Notes: generated from the sequence alone by a model not told the origin. Shown: positions 1-15,271, numbered from the stretch's first letter. The stretch is DNA of 64,000 nucleotides from Cloeon dipterum (GCF_949628265.1 NC_088786.1:10850001-10914000); one strand, 5' to 3'. Numbers and translations are program-made.

Positions 1-2703
1 CCCGCGCCAGAGGAAGATGATGCTGCACTATTAAGCATCCCCGGCAAATGCACCATGCACGATGCCGAACGAATCGGCAGAGCACGCAGCTGACAACAAA
101 GGCTACACTTTTTCTCGCTGAAAATTACTTTCCGGTGGGTGTGTCCGCTCGAAAATAACCAGTTTTCGACGAGCAGCAGCACGCCACCCACACCTATCGA
201 CGATTTTCTCATTTCCCGCTGGCGGACGCCGCTTTTGATGCTCATGAATGAATTTCTCCGCGAACGGAGAGCATAATATGTGCTCAAGTACGTGAATCAC
301 CCGTGGGAAAATTCGTTTGCAGTCTCACCGAGTGATGCACTCTGATACCTGATAGACCCATTAGTGTGGTCCATAAACAAAAGGTCAATGGGCGAATAAA
401 AATATCCCGCCGCCGACTGACTTGGGAAGGCCTATATACATATATCTATGAACACGCAGGCAAATTTCGCATTTAAAATTCAACGCGAATTGATGGGTAT
501 TGGACGCTTAATGTTCATTTATTCTGGGAAGTTTTCCCGTCGGACGAGGAAGCACTACTATATGATATACTCTTCTTAAGTTCTTACTTAGAAATTTTCG
601 AAGTTCTGGTATTTTGTGCTCGTCGTTTGGAAATACTTGCACTTTGTTTTACTTAGAATCTGCCTTCCTTATGATGAAACTCGGTTTCCCAGGGTTGACT
701 TCCGACTTACCAAAGTGAAGCTTGCGTAGCATGTATATACTTAAGACAAAAATAGATAATTAACAACTTTACAAACTAAGTTAGTTGAAATTACCCCGTG
801 TTACAAACTATAAAAAGCTGTAGAGCGCGTTATTGAATTTTAACAAGGGGGCGTTTCATTTTATATAGAGGGTAAGGTGTAGGAGTTTCCCCAAATTCCG
901 TCATTTGCTTTTTATTTTGATGGTGCGATATTATATAAACAAGTCGGTATTTAACAACTAATGATCAGAATCCACTTCAGGTAATTCCGTTGCCATGGAT
1001 TATGCTTTGCAGGTTAATTAACTGAGGGTCCGAAGCAGCTGGACGTGTGAGACATTTTTTTCATTTTTGCCATTCATCCTATTTAATAAATTATATAAAG
1101 CCAGTCATAACATTTTTTAATCCCCAATTTCTTATTGTATGTCTTTTTCCTTATATTTTTAATTAATCAACATGTATGCAACGAGCAGAGGACATGCGTC
1201 TGATTCCCGATCAGAACATTAAATTAGCTCAACTGTTTGTTCGAACAAGCGAACAATCAGCATAAGAATTTAACCAGCAAAAATAAGACGAGAGGGTGAA
1301 GCTGAATGCGCGGAATTTTGACATTAAAACAGGTGCACGCGGTCTTTCTTAATTTTATCACAGAATTTACATCTGGCAGTGAATGAGGGAAAGCTGGGAA
1401 GAATGTTGCTCGGCGCACATTGACAAAAAGAGCAGCTCAGCGATATTATACACATTAATATCCACGGCAGCGAGCGGAGCGTTCAAATTATTAAAATATT
1501 ATCTCTCGCTCGCTGCGCGGCTAGCTGCGCGGCTGCTCTCGCTCTCTCGCTCGCTCATGAGCCGAGAGAGGGAATCAGATGAAAATTATGCGCTCCGGGC
1601 TGATTCCTTTCTTCTACAGCATCCAGCAATGATTTTACATGGTCCCAGTTTATATCTGGCTCGCTCTTTACCCTGCATTCCTGTCGCGCATACCCGCCGC
1701 CGAGAATTTTTCCTCAGAGCAAGAGACACATTCGCTGCTGCTGGGAGAGAGACAACGACGACCAAGTTTTGCAAAATACCTTGCTGCTGCTATAAGTTAG
1801 TTAGTTAGTTCCTAGCTCGCGGATGAGGGGGAATACGCGCGCGCTTGTCACAACGCATTCTTCGCCGAGCAGTCGGAAAATAACTCACCTCCTTAATTTA
1901 TGTCGCAGACTTTACTTTGCTGCTCGCGTAACAGTAAAAATTGACCAATGCGTGCAGTTAAAATTTTATTAAATCCGTTTCTAGCAAAGTGTCCTGAATT
2001 CTGCCCGTCTGCCATGCGGGGAAATTTATTTTTGACATTTTTATCATCTACCAAATTTAATACCGTTTTAATTACCAGCAACTACAATGAAAAAAAAAGA
2101 AGTTTGTGCAACTGCGGCCAAAGCTATTAAAGCGTTGAAGAGCAATGCTAAAAATTACGAGAAGAAAAGATTTTACCTTTCATCTCCTGGAAGGACATGG
2201 GTAATGACGATAAAATCAGATACAACGTTAACTTGTCAGTGCCACGGAGGTGTTTAAGAATTTTTAGTTCAAAGGAGGATTAAAACTAGCTCTTGAATAT
2301 CAAGGTTTTTGAATAAATCTTAGTTAAGTATGTGAAGTGTGATAGTTGATGTTATAAAGGCACCATTTGAGCTTTAAACGGTTTCAAAAATAATAATGAA
2401 AATCTGATTCAATATTTAGAACTGATTGCAACAAATGAGATTAATTTTTCCCTGTTAATTATTGTACACATAACACGACGGGCCTGCAAAAATGAGGCTG
2501 AGTTGGGTAATGGCACCTAGACAAATTAAATTAGCCAAAGTCGTCTTCGAAGGAGGGTTCAGGACACCGATCCTCACTGCATTCTTTGTCCCACGTAGCC
2601 ATCATCCACCAGGAGTCGCGAAGCCTGCTCGACTGATCAGGATGATGGGCAAGAACTTCGACGTCAGTTTGGACTGGTTTTCTTAAAATTGACTTGAGAT
2701 AGA

Positions 2704-2752
2704 AGCGTGGAAAACCTTGGCGTTAGCCAAGGTTTTACGCTCTATCCACGCT
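2704..2752. repeat. Perfect hairpin with competing outer stem
   Basis: AAAACCTTGGC (2711-2721) and GCCAAGGTTTT (2726-2736) are perfect inverted repeats around the 4-base loop GTTA. The arm AGCGT (2704-2708) can extend the stem by pairing with ACGCT (2737-2741). AGCGTGG (2704-2710) could instead pair with CCACGCT (2746-2752). It lies in a locally GC-rich stretch (about 2.5-2.95 kb) without a recognisable gene. Function unknown. Confidence 0.7.
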
Positions 2753-4975
2753 GGCCCCCAGCAGCTTGTCAGGGAGATTTGGCGCTGGAGCTCGATTTCA
2801 CTCCCCTGGCCGGTCTTCTTTGCAAGATGAAGAGCTACCCTTATCCGATAATTAATTCCTTATCTTCAGGAGTGCAGGCTGTCGTTCGTTCGATGGAGCA
2901 TGGAGGGCACGGCGGAGTCGACTCTGAGTCGTCCGAAGCTGAGATCCCTCGATAGTTGTTGCGGTGGTCGGTTTCTTGGATGAAGAGCTGCATCTCCCTG
3001 CTAAAGAGGACTTTTGACTCTATTTACTGTGGAAAATTTGGTTCAAAGTGCATTTTTCTGATTTCAAAAATTTAAATTTGCAATCTATCTAATAAAATCT
3101 AACCAGATCATTTTTAAAATGACCAATGATCAAATATTTTTTCGCGGCAGTTGTTCACAGAGATAAAGTCGATGTTTCTTTTAGGATTAGTGTTCTTCCA
3201 AGCATCACGAGCAGACATGCTAGCAGTTAAATATTGAACATGGAAGAAATCAATAATTTTTAACCTTCTTAGCCGTTAGAACATGAAACCCGGCAGTGCA
3301 AAACTTGGCTACCACTTTGAAGTGCAGAGAGAAAACATCCAGTACTCAGATTAGCTCGCAAAAAAATCGAATCCGTGGATCGAGCTTACAAAAATGTAGG
3401 AAGCAAACTCACAAGTCTGTTGAGAAGCAGCACGTCAGATGGCAACGAGACAAAGATTTAATGCGTGTGCGCGCAATACATTTATACACATCGTCCGGTA
3501 TTATACACACATTTTATTATTATTATCGTGAGTTTGCGGCTGGATCGCGAGATAAATAAGTAAATAAATGTGCGCTGTACGATTTACGTATGATGAATAT
3601 CAATGAAGTAGAAGGGCTGATCGGCGAATATACAGCGCAGACCTGCTCGATAAACACACAATACCCGGCCGGCGATCCTTATACGATCATCATCAACGCA
3701 AATAAAGAAGCAATAAAGAACGACAAATGAGAAAACAAGAATTACTTTTCATTCCTGGAAGAGATCGCGCAGAAAAGGAGCTTTTTCTTGCGTAGCTGCG
3801 CTGCAGATCTCTCAGCCGACTTCTGAAAAAGTTGCTGCTGCTGCGCGGAGATGCTCTATCGCGCGTTTCTTCTCTTAAATCGGCTCGCGCGCGAGCAAAT
3901 TTTTCGTGTCCAGCATTCACTTACCCGTTGCTCTTGCACACGCATATTCAAATAATAAATATCGCCAGTACAGTTGCATTTTATTGTTTCCTGTTCTCGC
4001 CGCACGTGGCTCGCTCGAATGTCGTGAATCTAACTGCGGATTTGTGCGCGGCGATCGGTTTCTTTTGTCTTCTGGAATTTCCTCTCTTATTCCACTAAAA
4101 TTGACGGAGCAGTCGACGTCTCACGAACTGCTTTAATAGAAGTTGCACAAGCTCACAAATTACATTTTGTTGGGAAGGTCGTGGCATGAATCATGCACGG
4201 GTTACCTCGATAGAAATGTGTTGTTATGGTAACTAACATTTGGAGTCAATTTTGGGAGTCTGAGTATTTATCAAAATTTGTTTAATTTAGCTCTATTAGT
4301 GTTTGACAAAAAAAACTTGAAATGGAAGTTAATAATATATATTTTGATAATATATTAGCAGCTTTGTCAGAATAGCAACAGAACTAGCTCATTCAAATTT
4401 AGGAAAAAATTAAATGCCAATCCATTATAATAAATTAAAAATTGCAATAAAAATATGGAGTGTCATAGCTTCCTCAGGAAATTTAAAAATAGAGTTCAGT
4501 CGACAGGGTATCTAAAACTGAAGAGTTGGATTATTATGAAGAATCAATCATTTTACGTTTAAAAGTTGACAGATGAAAACTGGAATGTTCAGGGTGAGAT
4601 TTTCATGAAATATCTTGACATCGATTTAAAAAGGTTTCATTTTTTTATGTATGTGGTTTTTGTATAATTGTGAGGATAAACAAATATATAAAAGTTTTCC
4701 TAGGTCATAGCGTCTGGTTTAAAATCCATGTCTCCTGGATACACTCATAATTCATTTTTGGAATTTTAATTAGTCCCACATTTTTTGACCAATTTTAATT
4801 ATAAAAGTAAAGATTTCTTCATAATTTCCACTTTGAAGTCAAATGACAATTTTTTCGGAAACATCGAAAAATATGTAAATCAGTACGAATTCATTGTCTA
4901 TAAAATTCGCATGCCTAGCTGTTTCATCAGCCACCTCTCCTTCTCTTTATTCCACTTCTCAGCGTGAGCAGCGTT

Positions 4976-4978
<3 letters not shown>

Positions 4979-5020
<42 letters not shown>
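4979..5020. repeat. (TC)n microsatellite
   Basis: Uninterrupted TC dinucleotide repeat of about 42 bp. It produces long Ser/Leu or Arg/Glu repeat frames that are not genes. Confidence 0.97.
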
Positions 5021-5023
<3 letters not shown>

Positions 5024-6813
5024 CGTAGTAGTATATTCAGAGTGTGCGAAAATGCCCATGAGAACTTGTACATGGCGCGAGACGGACGAAGATTTGCGTG
5101 GCTGTGTATACTTATTCAAAGTGGCGGGGCGACGTCAAGCAGCGGAGTGACATGCCTCGGTGGACAGTGGCTGGCCAGACAGGACAAGATGATGGAAATC
5201 AGTGCCTTCTGGAATGGGCAAAAAAGACTGGAAAAGATTGCCATTGTTTTGTTACCCGCTGAGAAGGACCTAAATCTCTTCTTCTCTCCCTCTGCTTTTC
5301 GCGAGAGCGGCCAACTGCGGCGAACAATTGGGTCAGAGGCATTTCATCACGTCTCGTCTTTATTTTTACATCTGATGATGGGAGGCTGCTTGTGCCTCTT
5401 TTTACTGTGCAAAACATTCGTTTTAAATTCCAGATAACTGGTTTATTCCGACCAACTCTTTATGCCCCTTCGCGCTGCTTGAATGTGTAAATATATACTA
5501 CACGCGCAGCTATTGTTGGATAAAAACTCCTGGCAAAGCGGGATTTATTATAAATTAATTGTAAAAGTATGGAAGGCACTTTGATTGATTTTTTTAATCA
5601 CTACTTCTAAAGAGAGTAAATTAGCAGGCATGTTTTGAAGAATGCCATATCTATTAATCAACTTATTTGCATACACAATGAATTTTGCTCCATGTAATTT
5701 ATTTCATTTTGTAAACATAAACGTATTGCAGACTTATCAAGGAAGCTATTGGAAAAGTAGTCATTTTTTGTAGCTACAAATGAATTTATTTGTCCAACTA
5801 TTTCGAAAAAAAGATTATAGAGATATGAACACAAAGAGAAAGTCAATTATATAATAAGAAAATAAGTTTAGGGAAAATTGCGTTTGGTGAGTCTCAGCTA
5901 TGAAGGCGCCGCTCCATTACAAAAACAAATATTTTAGATGGAAGATGATCCAATTTCTTTAAAATTTTCAAAGAAAAATTAAAGAATCAGAAAGGGAAAA
6001 GTGGTTAAGAGTGGTTAAGGAGGTGTGCCAGTAGGACGAAAAGACGATTTTGAAAATTTTATCTTCTTGCCGGAATAACATTCATGGCAGGGGTTTCTTA
6101 GTGTCATATTAATTATGCTTGTATAACTAGAGAGCAATATGAGGATTTGAGTAAAATTAATAATGAAAAATACCCTTGAAAAAGAGTTTGAAGTTTATTC
6201 TTATAATCATAGTGTTGCAAAAATATTTATAGCAGTTTCTCAATATGAATGTATTATAGGAAACCCGATTTCACTATTTTATTGCATCAAAATTTGCGAA
6301 CAAATTTTGCACAGCTTCTTCCCACAACACGCACCAATTAAATTGATAAAAGACGCTTTTAAGATAGACCGTAAAGGACTGACAGAAAAAACACGACTTT
6401 GCACACTCTAGGGTACTAATGAAAAACAGTGGGTTTGGGTTGTTAACCGCTGTGCGAGTTCATATCTAACAGTTGAAACGTAATACAGAGCTCCCGCAAA
6501 AGTGAGACTCACAGGGAGAGGTGTATGAGTGCTGAGCGAAAATTAATTATCCGCCGCCCTGGCCGACCGGCCGTGTGACAACAAATGAGCAGCAGCCACA
6601 AAGAAGAAAATTATTGCGCGAGATAAAAAAGTGAGGACACGTCACAAAAAAATGGTACAACACGAGCTGATACAAGTGGCGATGGCCCTCGCGAGCAAGA
6701 CAAACAGCAGCCTCGCTCGTATCGCCGCATATCAGACAGGCTGGGTCGCGAGTAAAAAGCTACGCTTTATGCTGGCCACATCGCTCACAGCAATTCATCA
6801 GCCGCGCGCTCGC

Positions 6814-6931
<118 letters not shown>

Positions 6932-9900
6932 AGACTGTCCCACACCTTCGCCTTATTTTGCACCATCGACGCGCCCAAGGATATGCATCTAACCAGACGA
7001 GTCGCGCTTTTTTCGATTTGTGAAACGTGTCGCCACCACTTCACCGTCATTTCGTGCCTAATCGCGCATAAAACTTGAGGCTAAATTACCCAAAGAGTGC
7101 AATTATATATAACCGTACCTACCATTTATGGTATAGAGGAGAGTGCCTACATCACTATGAAAATTTCTCGCACTGTTTATCCGACAGTGAATGATACCTC
7201 ATTTGGCTTGAGTTTCTCCGTATGCTAATATATTTGTTTATTTTTAGCCATGTTTCAAGATTTGCAGTGCATGATGATTTTTTAATTCATCATCATCCTT
7301 TCATTTTGATTGAGTCATTTTCTTCAGTTAATGTAATCTGCCTGGTGAGATGGAAGTTTGTCAACAGCCGCTTTAGATTGAGATTTTAATGCATTTTCTT
7401 ATGGGCAGTTTTTTCAAAAAAGAATCACTTTGGTTCTATTTTCAACTATTAGAATCATAAATATTAAAAATTATGAATTAAATCGCATAAGTATATTATA
7501 AACCAACAGTTTGCTTTATTTTAACATGTACTAAGAATGACTGCTTTTTTCAAGTTTGTGCCATATCATACGGGCCAGCAGAGCAGCTCTGCCACATTTT
7601 ACCATGACCTTCGTTTAAGTTTTAACTATATGTATTGTGAACGAATTCACCGTAACATCTATATTTTACAATAATTACGCGTGTTGCCTTGGCTCTGTGT
7701 GTGTGGCCAGTGGAAGAATAAAATAGGAGGTGCAAAAAATGACACAATAAATCCAGCTATTCTTTTCTAACGTTGTTCATTTGACAATGACAAAATTTTG
7801 GCACCAGATGAAGGAAATTAAACATGTTGACAATTTTTGTTTACATACAAAACGGACACATGTTCCCAACGGAACTGTCAGAAAGTGAACGGTAGTCACG
7901 CACAAAGGAAAGTCTGGCGCCAATCTGCAGGCATCGCCGCGCGCCAAACAGCAACATCATACCCTGAGTCCTTATCATGCCAGGCTGCTGTCCCGCAGCC
8001 ATTTCTCCAGCCTCAAACCAAAGTTCGTTGCCTGCTTGTGTATCGTGCTATTATTCGATTTTTCATTTTTTTTATTTTATGAGCAAACACATTATAGCGA
8101 AAATCCCAAACAGGTTGCTTTTAAATAAATTTGCAATGCGTCAAAAATAGTACATATAAAATGATAAAAATTTATTTTTAGGTGTATATATATTAAAATA
8201 TTAAAAACAGAAATAAGTCCATAAATAAGGCGAAGTAACATTCTTGCTGGAGCATTATGTTAATATCATCGCACAAACCGTTGCGAGTCTGAAATGTAGG
8301 CTGAAGACTGAAGACTGCAATGCGATTGATGGATGAGCGCCTGCATGCATGCAAATTATGCAACTGGCACGACGTCACAGGCTGCTGTTGCAGGCAGGAC
8401 GAATTGAGAGTGGAAAATAATAATAACATACATTAACTCTTCTTCTCTCTCAGAAACATTTTTGCCGCGGCGTGCAAACACGTACGTTTAAAAGCAAGCG
8501 AATGTTATTTATACGTGCCTGGCGAGTCGACGGCAACAGCAGCAGCAACAGCGGAGTCCACATTTTATTCCCAACTTCAATTTGCAGGGCCTCATTATCA
8601 TTAATTCGCCGCGAATATGAAGATAATTACTCAACATGTGCGCGAGTGAGTGAGATTCGTATTATAAAAATGTGTTCCTACATTTATGCCGCGTGTGTAT
8701 ATTTATGTTTTACGTATATAAACTTATGTGTATAAACGCGACGACGATTTTCTTCTCACGTGTATATGATGCTAAATTCAGTGTGGAGGAACACTTGCTC
8801 GCTAACTCGGTTTCTCCTTTCTTTCCCATCGTCATCAGTAGTAAAAGGTTATGCCAGTTAAAAGCCGAGGAAAAATAAAAGGATGCGGATGAATACTTAC
8901 TCACTCACACATATACAGTCGCTCTCTGAAATGGCCGTAATATAATGTAAGCTCACTCAGCAGAAGCACTGGATACCAAATAAAAAACGAGAAATAACTC
9001 GCAGAAGTTTAAGTAGCTATTAGAGGCCTGCAACAGACAAGCGTGGCCTGAAATGAACTTCAAAACTTACTTAAAAAATAAAACACTTAATCTTCAGTTT
9101 AAAAAGAAAGTTTTTTGAGTCACCTGAAAAACATCAAATTATTGGAATTAGATTCTAAAATTGTCCAACCTTGAAGTGGAAACTCCTGCGTGAACGGTTT
9201 AAATTGGAATACTAACATCAATTCAACAAAATATCATTTTGATATTATAAACAGTAAATTGAAAATAAAAATAATAAACAAATGGTTTATAAATATCGTT
9301 TTTTATGGCGAATTTTTTGCAATAATGCGATATGGTTTTATTTTTATATTATTGATAACCAGATATTTCCACTGATTATCAATGAAATTAAATTGAGAAC
9401 ATTAATATAATTATGCTCTTCAACTTTCTATTCTGCCTGAAATTAAAAAAATGTGCAGCAAATTAATTGGGGCTCAAAAGCCCAGCATTGCAAAAAACGA
9501 AACTGATATTTCGCGGAAGTTTTTACAATTTCTTAATTTTTTCCATTTAAAACGTGCTACTAAATTGTCAATAATAAACATTTTTTCCCGGTTGACTAAA
9601 ATACGAACTCATGAAAATCAATTTTTCTACTCTAGATTACACACATATTAAAATATATAGCATTAAATAAAAACATATTATTTCCATCATGTTGAAGTAC
9701 AAAATGTGCCATTTTTTCAGTAAAAAATAAACGTTGAAAATCCCAAATTGCAGAGGTTTCCTCGATCTGCTATTATATTTATCCAGTGGAGCAATTTTGC
9801 ACATCACAGATTGGGTGAACCCTGAAAATAATTTAACAATAAGTTGAAAATCGTATGTTTCAGATGCAAATCATCCTTCTGAAACAGAAGACAATATTTA

Positions 9901-10282
9901 TCCTTCCCCTCTTATCACCAAATATATTTACTGAATAAAAATGGGGACCCGCCAATTTAAATTATAGAAACGGGGAATTTGTAGGGTTCTTGACGACCTG
10001 TTCTAGACTTTGAGGTTGGCAAGGGGGCAGACGAGACACACGAGAGAGAGGGAGATGAAAACAAGAGTTTTAAATATTAACATTGCGATCATTCCTTGGT
10101 AGCGGTGACAAATTGTGGCTTGTCCGGTGGAGCAACTATCTGACAGAAGACATCACCAACAGGCTGAACACGACTGCGGACGCGGATGGACGGGCACACG
10201 GATGCAAAAGAAAAACTCGGAGAGATGCTGATGCTGTTCCGTACAACCTCATAGTCAGCAGAGTGCGAGAGCAACGCAGTAG

Positions 10283-10284
<2 letters not shown>

Positions 10285-10355
<71 letters not shown>
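10285..10355. repeat. (GA)n microsatellite
   Basis: About 71 bp of uninterrupted GA repeat in otherwise non-coding sequence. Confidence 0.97.
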
Positions 10356-10360
<5 letters not shown>

Positions 10361-13300
10361 TAACTCACTGCGAGAGGGCCGTAAATTGGAATTAATGCCT
10401 CGACGAAGCTTGGAATTCGCCAATTGCCCGGACACGACACGGACGGGCCACGAAAGGTGAAAACGCGCGATTGATTCTCATATTTCCGTCCAAATGTACG
10501 TGTATATATTATCCACAAGGAAATTTTTCTTTTAATATTTAGGGTCGGCTACACTAAACCAATGTTTTGAGAATGCTGAATCTAACATCCTTTCCAAGGA
10601 TATTGGAACAAATGTATTTTTTCAGTTAAAACCTTTGAAAAATGTTTACCCCACTTTTGATCCCTGAAATAAAATTATATTGTTTCCCAAAAACAAGACG
10701 AAGTGATTAAAATTGCCGACCCAAATTTTAGGGAATAATCGAGAGAAGAGAAGGAGAAGCAAATATTTCACATTATTTACGCCATTGGATGGGATGTGTG
10801 TGTATATATTTTATTTGAAACGCGTGTTTTGACGTTGACTTTGGTTCACATGTGAAAAGCGATTGGACTTGAGTTGTGGCCAATTCAAATGGACGCTAAC
10901 GGCCTCTTGCAGCTTTATTGTTCCTTTCATTTTATTGCGCGCACAGCATTTCGAAAATATAAGCATACTTTCGCCGCTGCTTATGCAATCATGCGAATTG
11001 TCCGTTCTCTGTTTGCGAGTTTCTGTCTGCTTACTCAATGGATATGAATGCCGTTTGCCATTACGACCCTTTGTGCCAATAACGGTGTGGGAAATGGGAA
11101 AACGCTTCCAGGAAGAATGGGCTATGCGCCTCTATAACTTGTTGAAACTTATGGTTCCTCTCTCCACCGACGCACTCTTGTTTCTCAAATTTTTATGTAA
11201 AAGTCAATGTCAAGGATTTGTATCTGTTGCTAACAGTGCAATTTTTATTTGTCTATCAAAAACAGTGTTTCATTGAAAAATCATCATTGTAAAAAAATGC
11301 TTACTTTCAACATTTTATGATTTTATGGATTTTATGATTAATGAATAATTTAAATGTTTGCTCCTAATATTTTGATCAACAAATAATTATTGGCATTGCA
11401 TCAGTCTTAAAATTTCAGTTCTTAACTAGTACCTTATTCCCGACATATTTTTTGTCTTTTTAATCGGTTTCTAAAATCAATACACTCATACGAGAGTTGA
11501 ATAGAAAGGGGAGAAACAAACACAAGTATAAATATAAACATAAGAATGAGAACTGGAAAAATATTTGAAATAAAAGCCAAAAGTTTCCTTCTATGTGAAA
11601 AGAGCAATAGTCCTACAACCTACAATGCCAAGCAAGGCAAAAAAATATATTTTAACAGCATGACGCAAATTTCAGTACCCTGAACGATTGTGAAATTATT
11701 ATTGAGAAAAGTAAAAATGACTCCTTGTCACTTTCACCCTGTTATACATTTGATCCCAAGTCGATTTCTTAGAAATACTCAGACAGCGATGCCTTTTATG
11801 AGACAACAATTATTGCATAATAGAACAGAGTGTGTTTCTCCCAATCCTAACAAAACGCTCTGCTGTCCGTCTTTGACAACTTCCAGGACAGTCCATGTTG
11901 GATTGAAGTTGAGTATAATTGACGCTTGAGGTCAAAGAACCGCTCGCTCAGAATTAGGGCTTCGAGTAGAAGCCAAAACTAGTCGAGCGGAACTATTGTT
12001 TCGAGAACAATTTCCGGTAATTCAATTCAATATGAATCAAAGGACCTCGTTAGGATTTTTTAAGATGAATATTCCAGGAGTGTTCGGCGCCAAAGCCGCC
12101 AGACTGCACCAAAAGTTAAACTGCCTTTTGACAGCGGTGGTTGCCTAGAATGGTGGTATATTTTTTTATCAAAAATGTCAAAATTTAAAAGATAGAGCGA
12201 GTTCAGAAATTGAAAAATAATCAATTCTTTTAAAAAATCAAACAGGAATTTTATCACATAAGAAAATGAAAAATATGATTTTCATGAATCTCAATTTTAA
12301 AGTCAGTTCCTCAATTCAAAGCACTATGATAACAATTTTGGTTCATATCACCTAAAATATCGCCTTCTCTCGTCGCGCTCTGAACTTTATATCTTCAGTT
12401 TTTCAAAACATAATATATATCATACGAGAAATATTTGCTTCCTATATTTGTTTGACACGCATAAAATATTAATAAATTATAGTTACAACACAAAAAATAT
12501 TTCTTCAAACACTTGTTGCAAATTCATAATTGCCATAGAAAAATTGCTGCGTTAATGGTGAAAATAAGAATACAAGGCTGTCTTTGATACACATGTTTCT
12601 CTCTCTGGTTTCACTCTGGCGAAATACATAATCAACAACCTTCAGCAGCGCGAGCATGTTCATGCATGTGAGAGTGCCCTGTTCTTTTCGTTGTTCGCGG
12701 ATGAAGAGATGGAAGAGAGAAATATTTATTATACACACACACACACTCGCTCGCATAACATAATAAGCTGTGCCCCTCGCTCATGTACATATATAAATTA
12801 TCGTATTACATACATGTATAAGATGTGTGCTGGGCAGCAGATCTTTCGAAGATTTATGTGGTCACTTTTTGTGACTCTATGGTTGGAATTACAAATGACT
12901 TCACTTTTTATGCCCCGGCGTTTAGGAGACATCAAGAACCAGTTATTTTATAATTAATTATTGTGAAAAATATTTTTATTGCTGGGGAATTCGTGCTTTT
13001 TGTGCTGCTGTTGCTGCTGTGGGATCGAGCGACGACGCAAATAGCGGAGACCCACTCAAATTATATGAAAAAATCTGCTCTTGTTGCAGGCAGCGCGAGA
13101 GCAGGGAACAGCGAATTAAATTTATGTATTCCGCCGAGAATTGCTCTGCTTCTTTTTACCTGCAATCCTTTAAAGGTCATTTCTCCTTGTTTCCAGACGA
13201 CATTCTTTGCTTTATTCGCTAAGCTCGCCGCAACTTTTACTTTTTCAGCACACGTTTTCCTCACTTCTTCCAACTTCGGGCTTTTGTCTCGTGAGCCATT

Positions 13301-13621
13301 AAAAACAGCTTCAGGGTTTTCGCTTCAAGTGCGTGTTTGCCACAAATTTAAATTTTAAAAAGCCAAGCTTTTGGCTAGCTTGGTTTAAAATGGTCTATGA
13401 GAAAATCGAGAAAATAAATATTATGGCTTGGCTCCAAGGAGATTAGGGAAGAATAGTTAGGTCTTTATTCATACCCATGTAGGGTAGGCAGTTGACAACA
13501 GCAAAAAATGACACACGACTCTCATATATTATGTGGGTCATTTGTGAGAGTTGGACCGAGTTGAACCCCCCAGGGTGGCTTTTGTTGTGACAGCCTATTT
13601 TCTCAATGACCATCCTTAACA

Positions 13622-13623
<2 letters not shown>

Positions 13624-13697
<74 letters not shown>
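13624..13697. repeat. (TA)n microsatellite
   Basis: About 74 bp of alternating TA. The Ile-Tyr frame across it is an artefact. Confidence 0.97.
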
Positions 13698-13700
<3 letters not shown>

Positions 13701-14639
13701 TATTTGTGCGCTTCGTGTTACAATATCCCTTTGTGGCACATCTAGTCGTTTTTCTGTGCTTGCAAATAGGCAAATTCAAATTGCGTTTCAAAATGACGAA
13801 AAAAATCATTTGAGCTTCAGATCGCTTTTAAATTTCGTAAAAATAGATTAAACTGAGGAGTGAAGCTACTATTGGAGGTATAAGTTGGTAAAAATAATAT
13901 AATATTAATTTATAAGAGGCTTGAAGATAAGTGTAGGCAGCCTCTCACTTCTAAACATATGATTATTAAAAATATTAAAATATCATTTCTTAAAACGCAT
14001 TAAAACCACTTGACTCTGTGAAAACAAGTCATTTAGCAATTTGTAAGGAGAGAGAATAATTATCACACGTAAATACGTACTGTGTTTTTCCTTCGAGTGT
14101 TTTTTATCTCTTAATTTGGAGCTAATTGCGTCAGGTTGGGATTAATAATGTAAAACTTTCAACCATCCAGCTGCTCCAGCACTAATTGCCCATCAGGCAG
14201 CAAACTAACAAAATATCAAATGATTAACACAGAACCCGCTGGGCCTGACCCAAAAGAGCATTTTTATATTTAACTTCTCTCTTTTTGATCCACATTTTAA
14301 CGTTGAGGAAAAGTACAAACTTCTGTCAAAAATTCCCCTTTGATAACAGTAAGAGCTATACAAGCCGAGTCGATTATTGTTTAAGTGTTTAATTGATCAC
14401 GATTATTAAAGGTCGTGTGTGTAGACTGGAAAAAAATATTCGAGCATTGCAGAGCCAGGGACCTCACACATTGTCCTCGCGTCATTAATATTTCACTGCT
14501 TTTGCATTTAATTTATATTGCTCTCTCGCACACGAGTCATATCGGCGCGTTGGTAATAATAACAATACAATGGGTCGAGCAGAGAGGCTGTGTGAGAACG
14601 AGTTTGAAAATGAAAATAAATGTTCCACTGCTGGGTGGT

Positions 14640-15116
14640 TGAGTGGAATTTAAACAATTCATTTATCACGGCCATTATTTATTGATTGCTCGCCGGCCAG
14701 CTCGACATAAATTAAACCAACCTGCCCCCAACACGTTATGAAATTAATCTCTCGCTCCGCTGCACAGTTTTCATTTCTGTCGACTGGCTAATTGCTTATG
14801 CGCAGAAATTCTCGGCCTCTCCAGTCTGCCCGGCATAAATTAGCCGCTCGAGTATATTTCAATGACATAATTAATTGAAACATGTTGCGTAATTTGTTTG
14901 CCCCGCAAGTGAGGAGGTAATTATTATTCATCAATCACGTTCAGATGCATGCGCCGTCAATATTCGGATGAGCACGAAAAGAAAGCTCTTTTCGATTTCG
15001 GATTTTCAGGGAACACGCACATACTGATTAATGAATGAGATTTTGGCGTGTTGTTATTAATTATCCTGAATAATGTGGAGCAAGCAGGAAATCAATTAAT
15101 ACTACAACGTTTGGTT
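14640..15116. promoter_or_regulatory. Candidate enhancer rich in TAAT cores
   Basis: About 480 bp containing many homeodomain-type cores (AATTAAT, TAATTA, GTAATTATTATTCATCAATC and similar), with unusually mixed base composition compared with its AT-rich flanks. Such clustering is typical of developmental enhancers, but the assignment rests on motif density alone and the target gene is unknown. Conservation across species would be the real test. Confidence 0.25.
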
Positions 15117-15117
15117 A

Positions 15118-15271
15118 ATTGGGTGGTCCATACATTACAAAAGGAGATAAACATGAAATTGTTAAATTAGAATTTAATAACCATTTGACAATTAATTTTA
15201 TTAAAGACAAATATCCCTCGTTATAATATTTCCGCCTAAGAGCATATATTAAAAAATACGGACCACCAATC
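15118..15271. mobile_element. Short MITE-like element
   Basis: An imperfect inverted repeat bounds an AT-rich interior. The left end reads ATTGGGTGGTCCATA and the right end, on the opposite strand, reads GATTGGTGGTCCGTA. The size (about 154 bp), terminal inverted repeats and lack of coding capacity fit a miniature inverted-repeat transposable element. No clear target-site duplication was identified. The same core occurs alone elsewhere in the window. Confidence 0.4.

Noticed and set aside
13606..13851. Ile-Tyr repeat frame
   Set aside because: Product of the (TA)n microsatellite.
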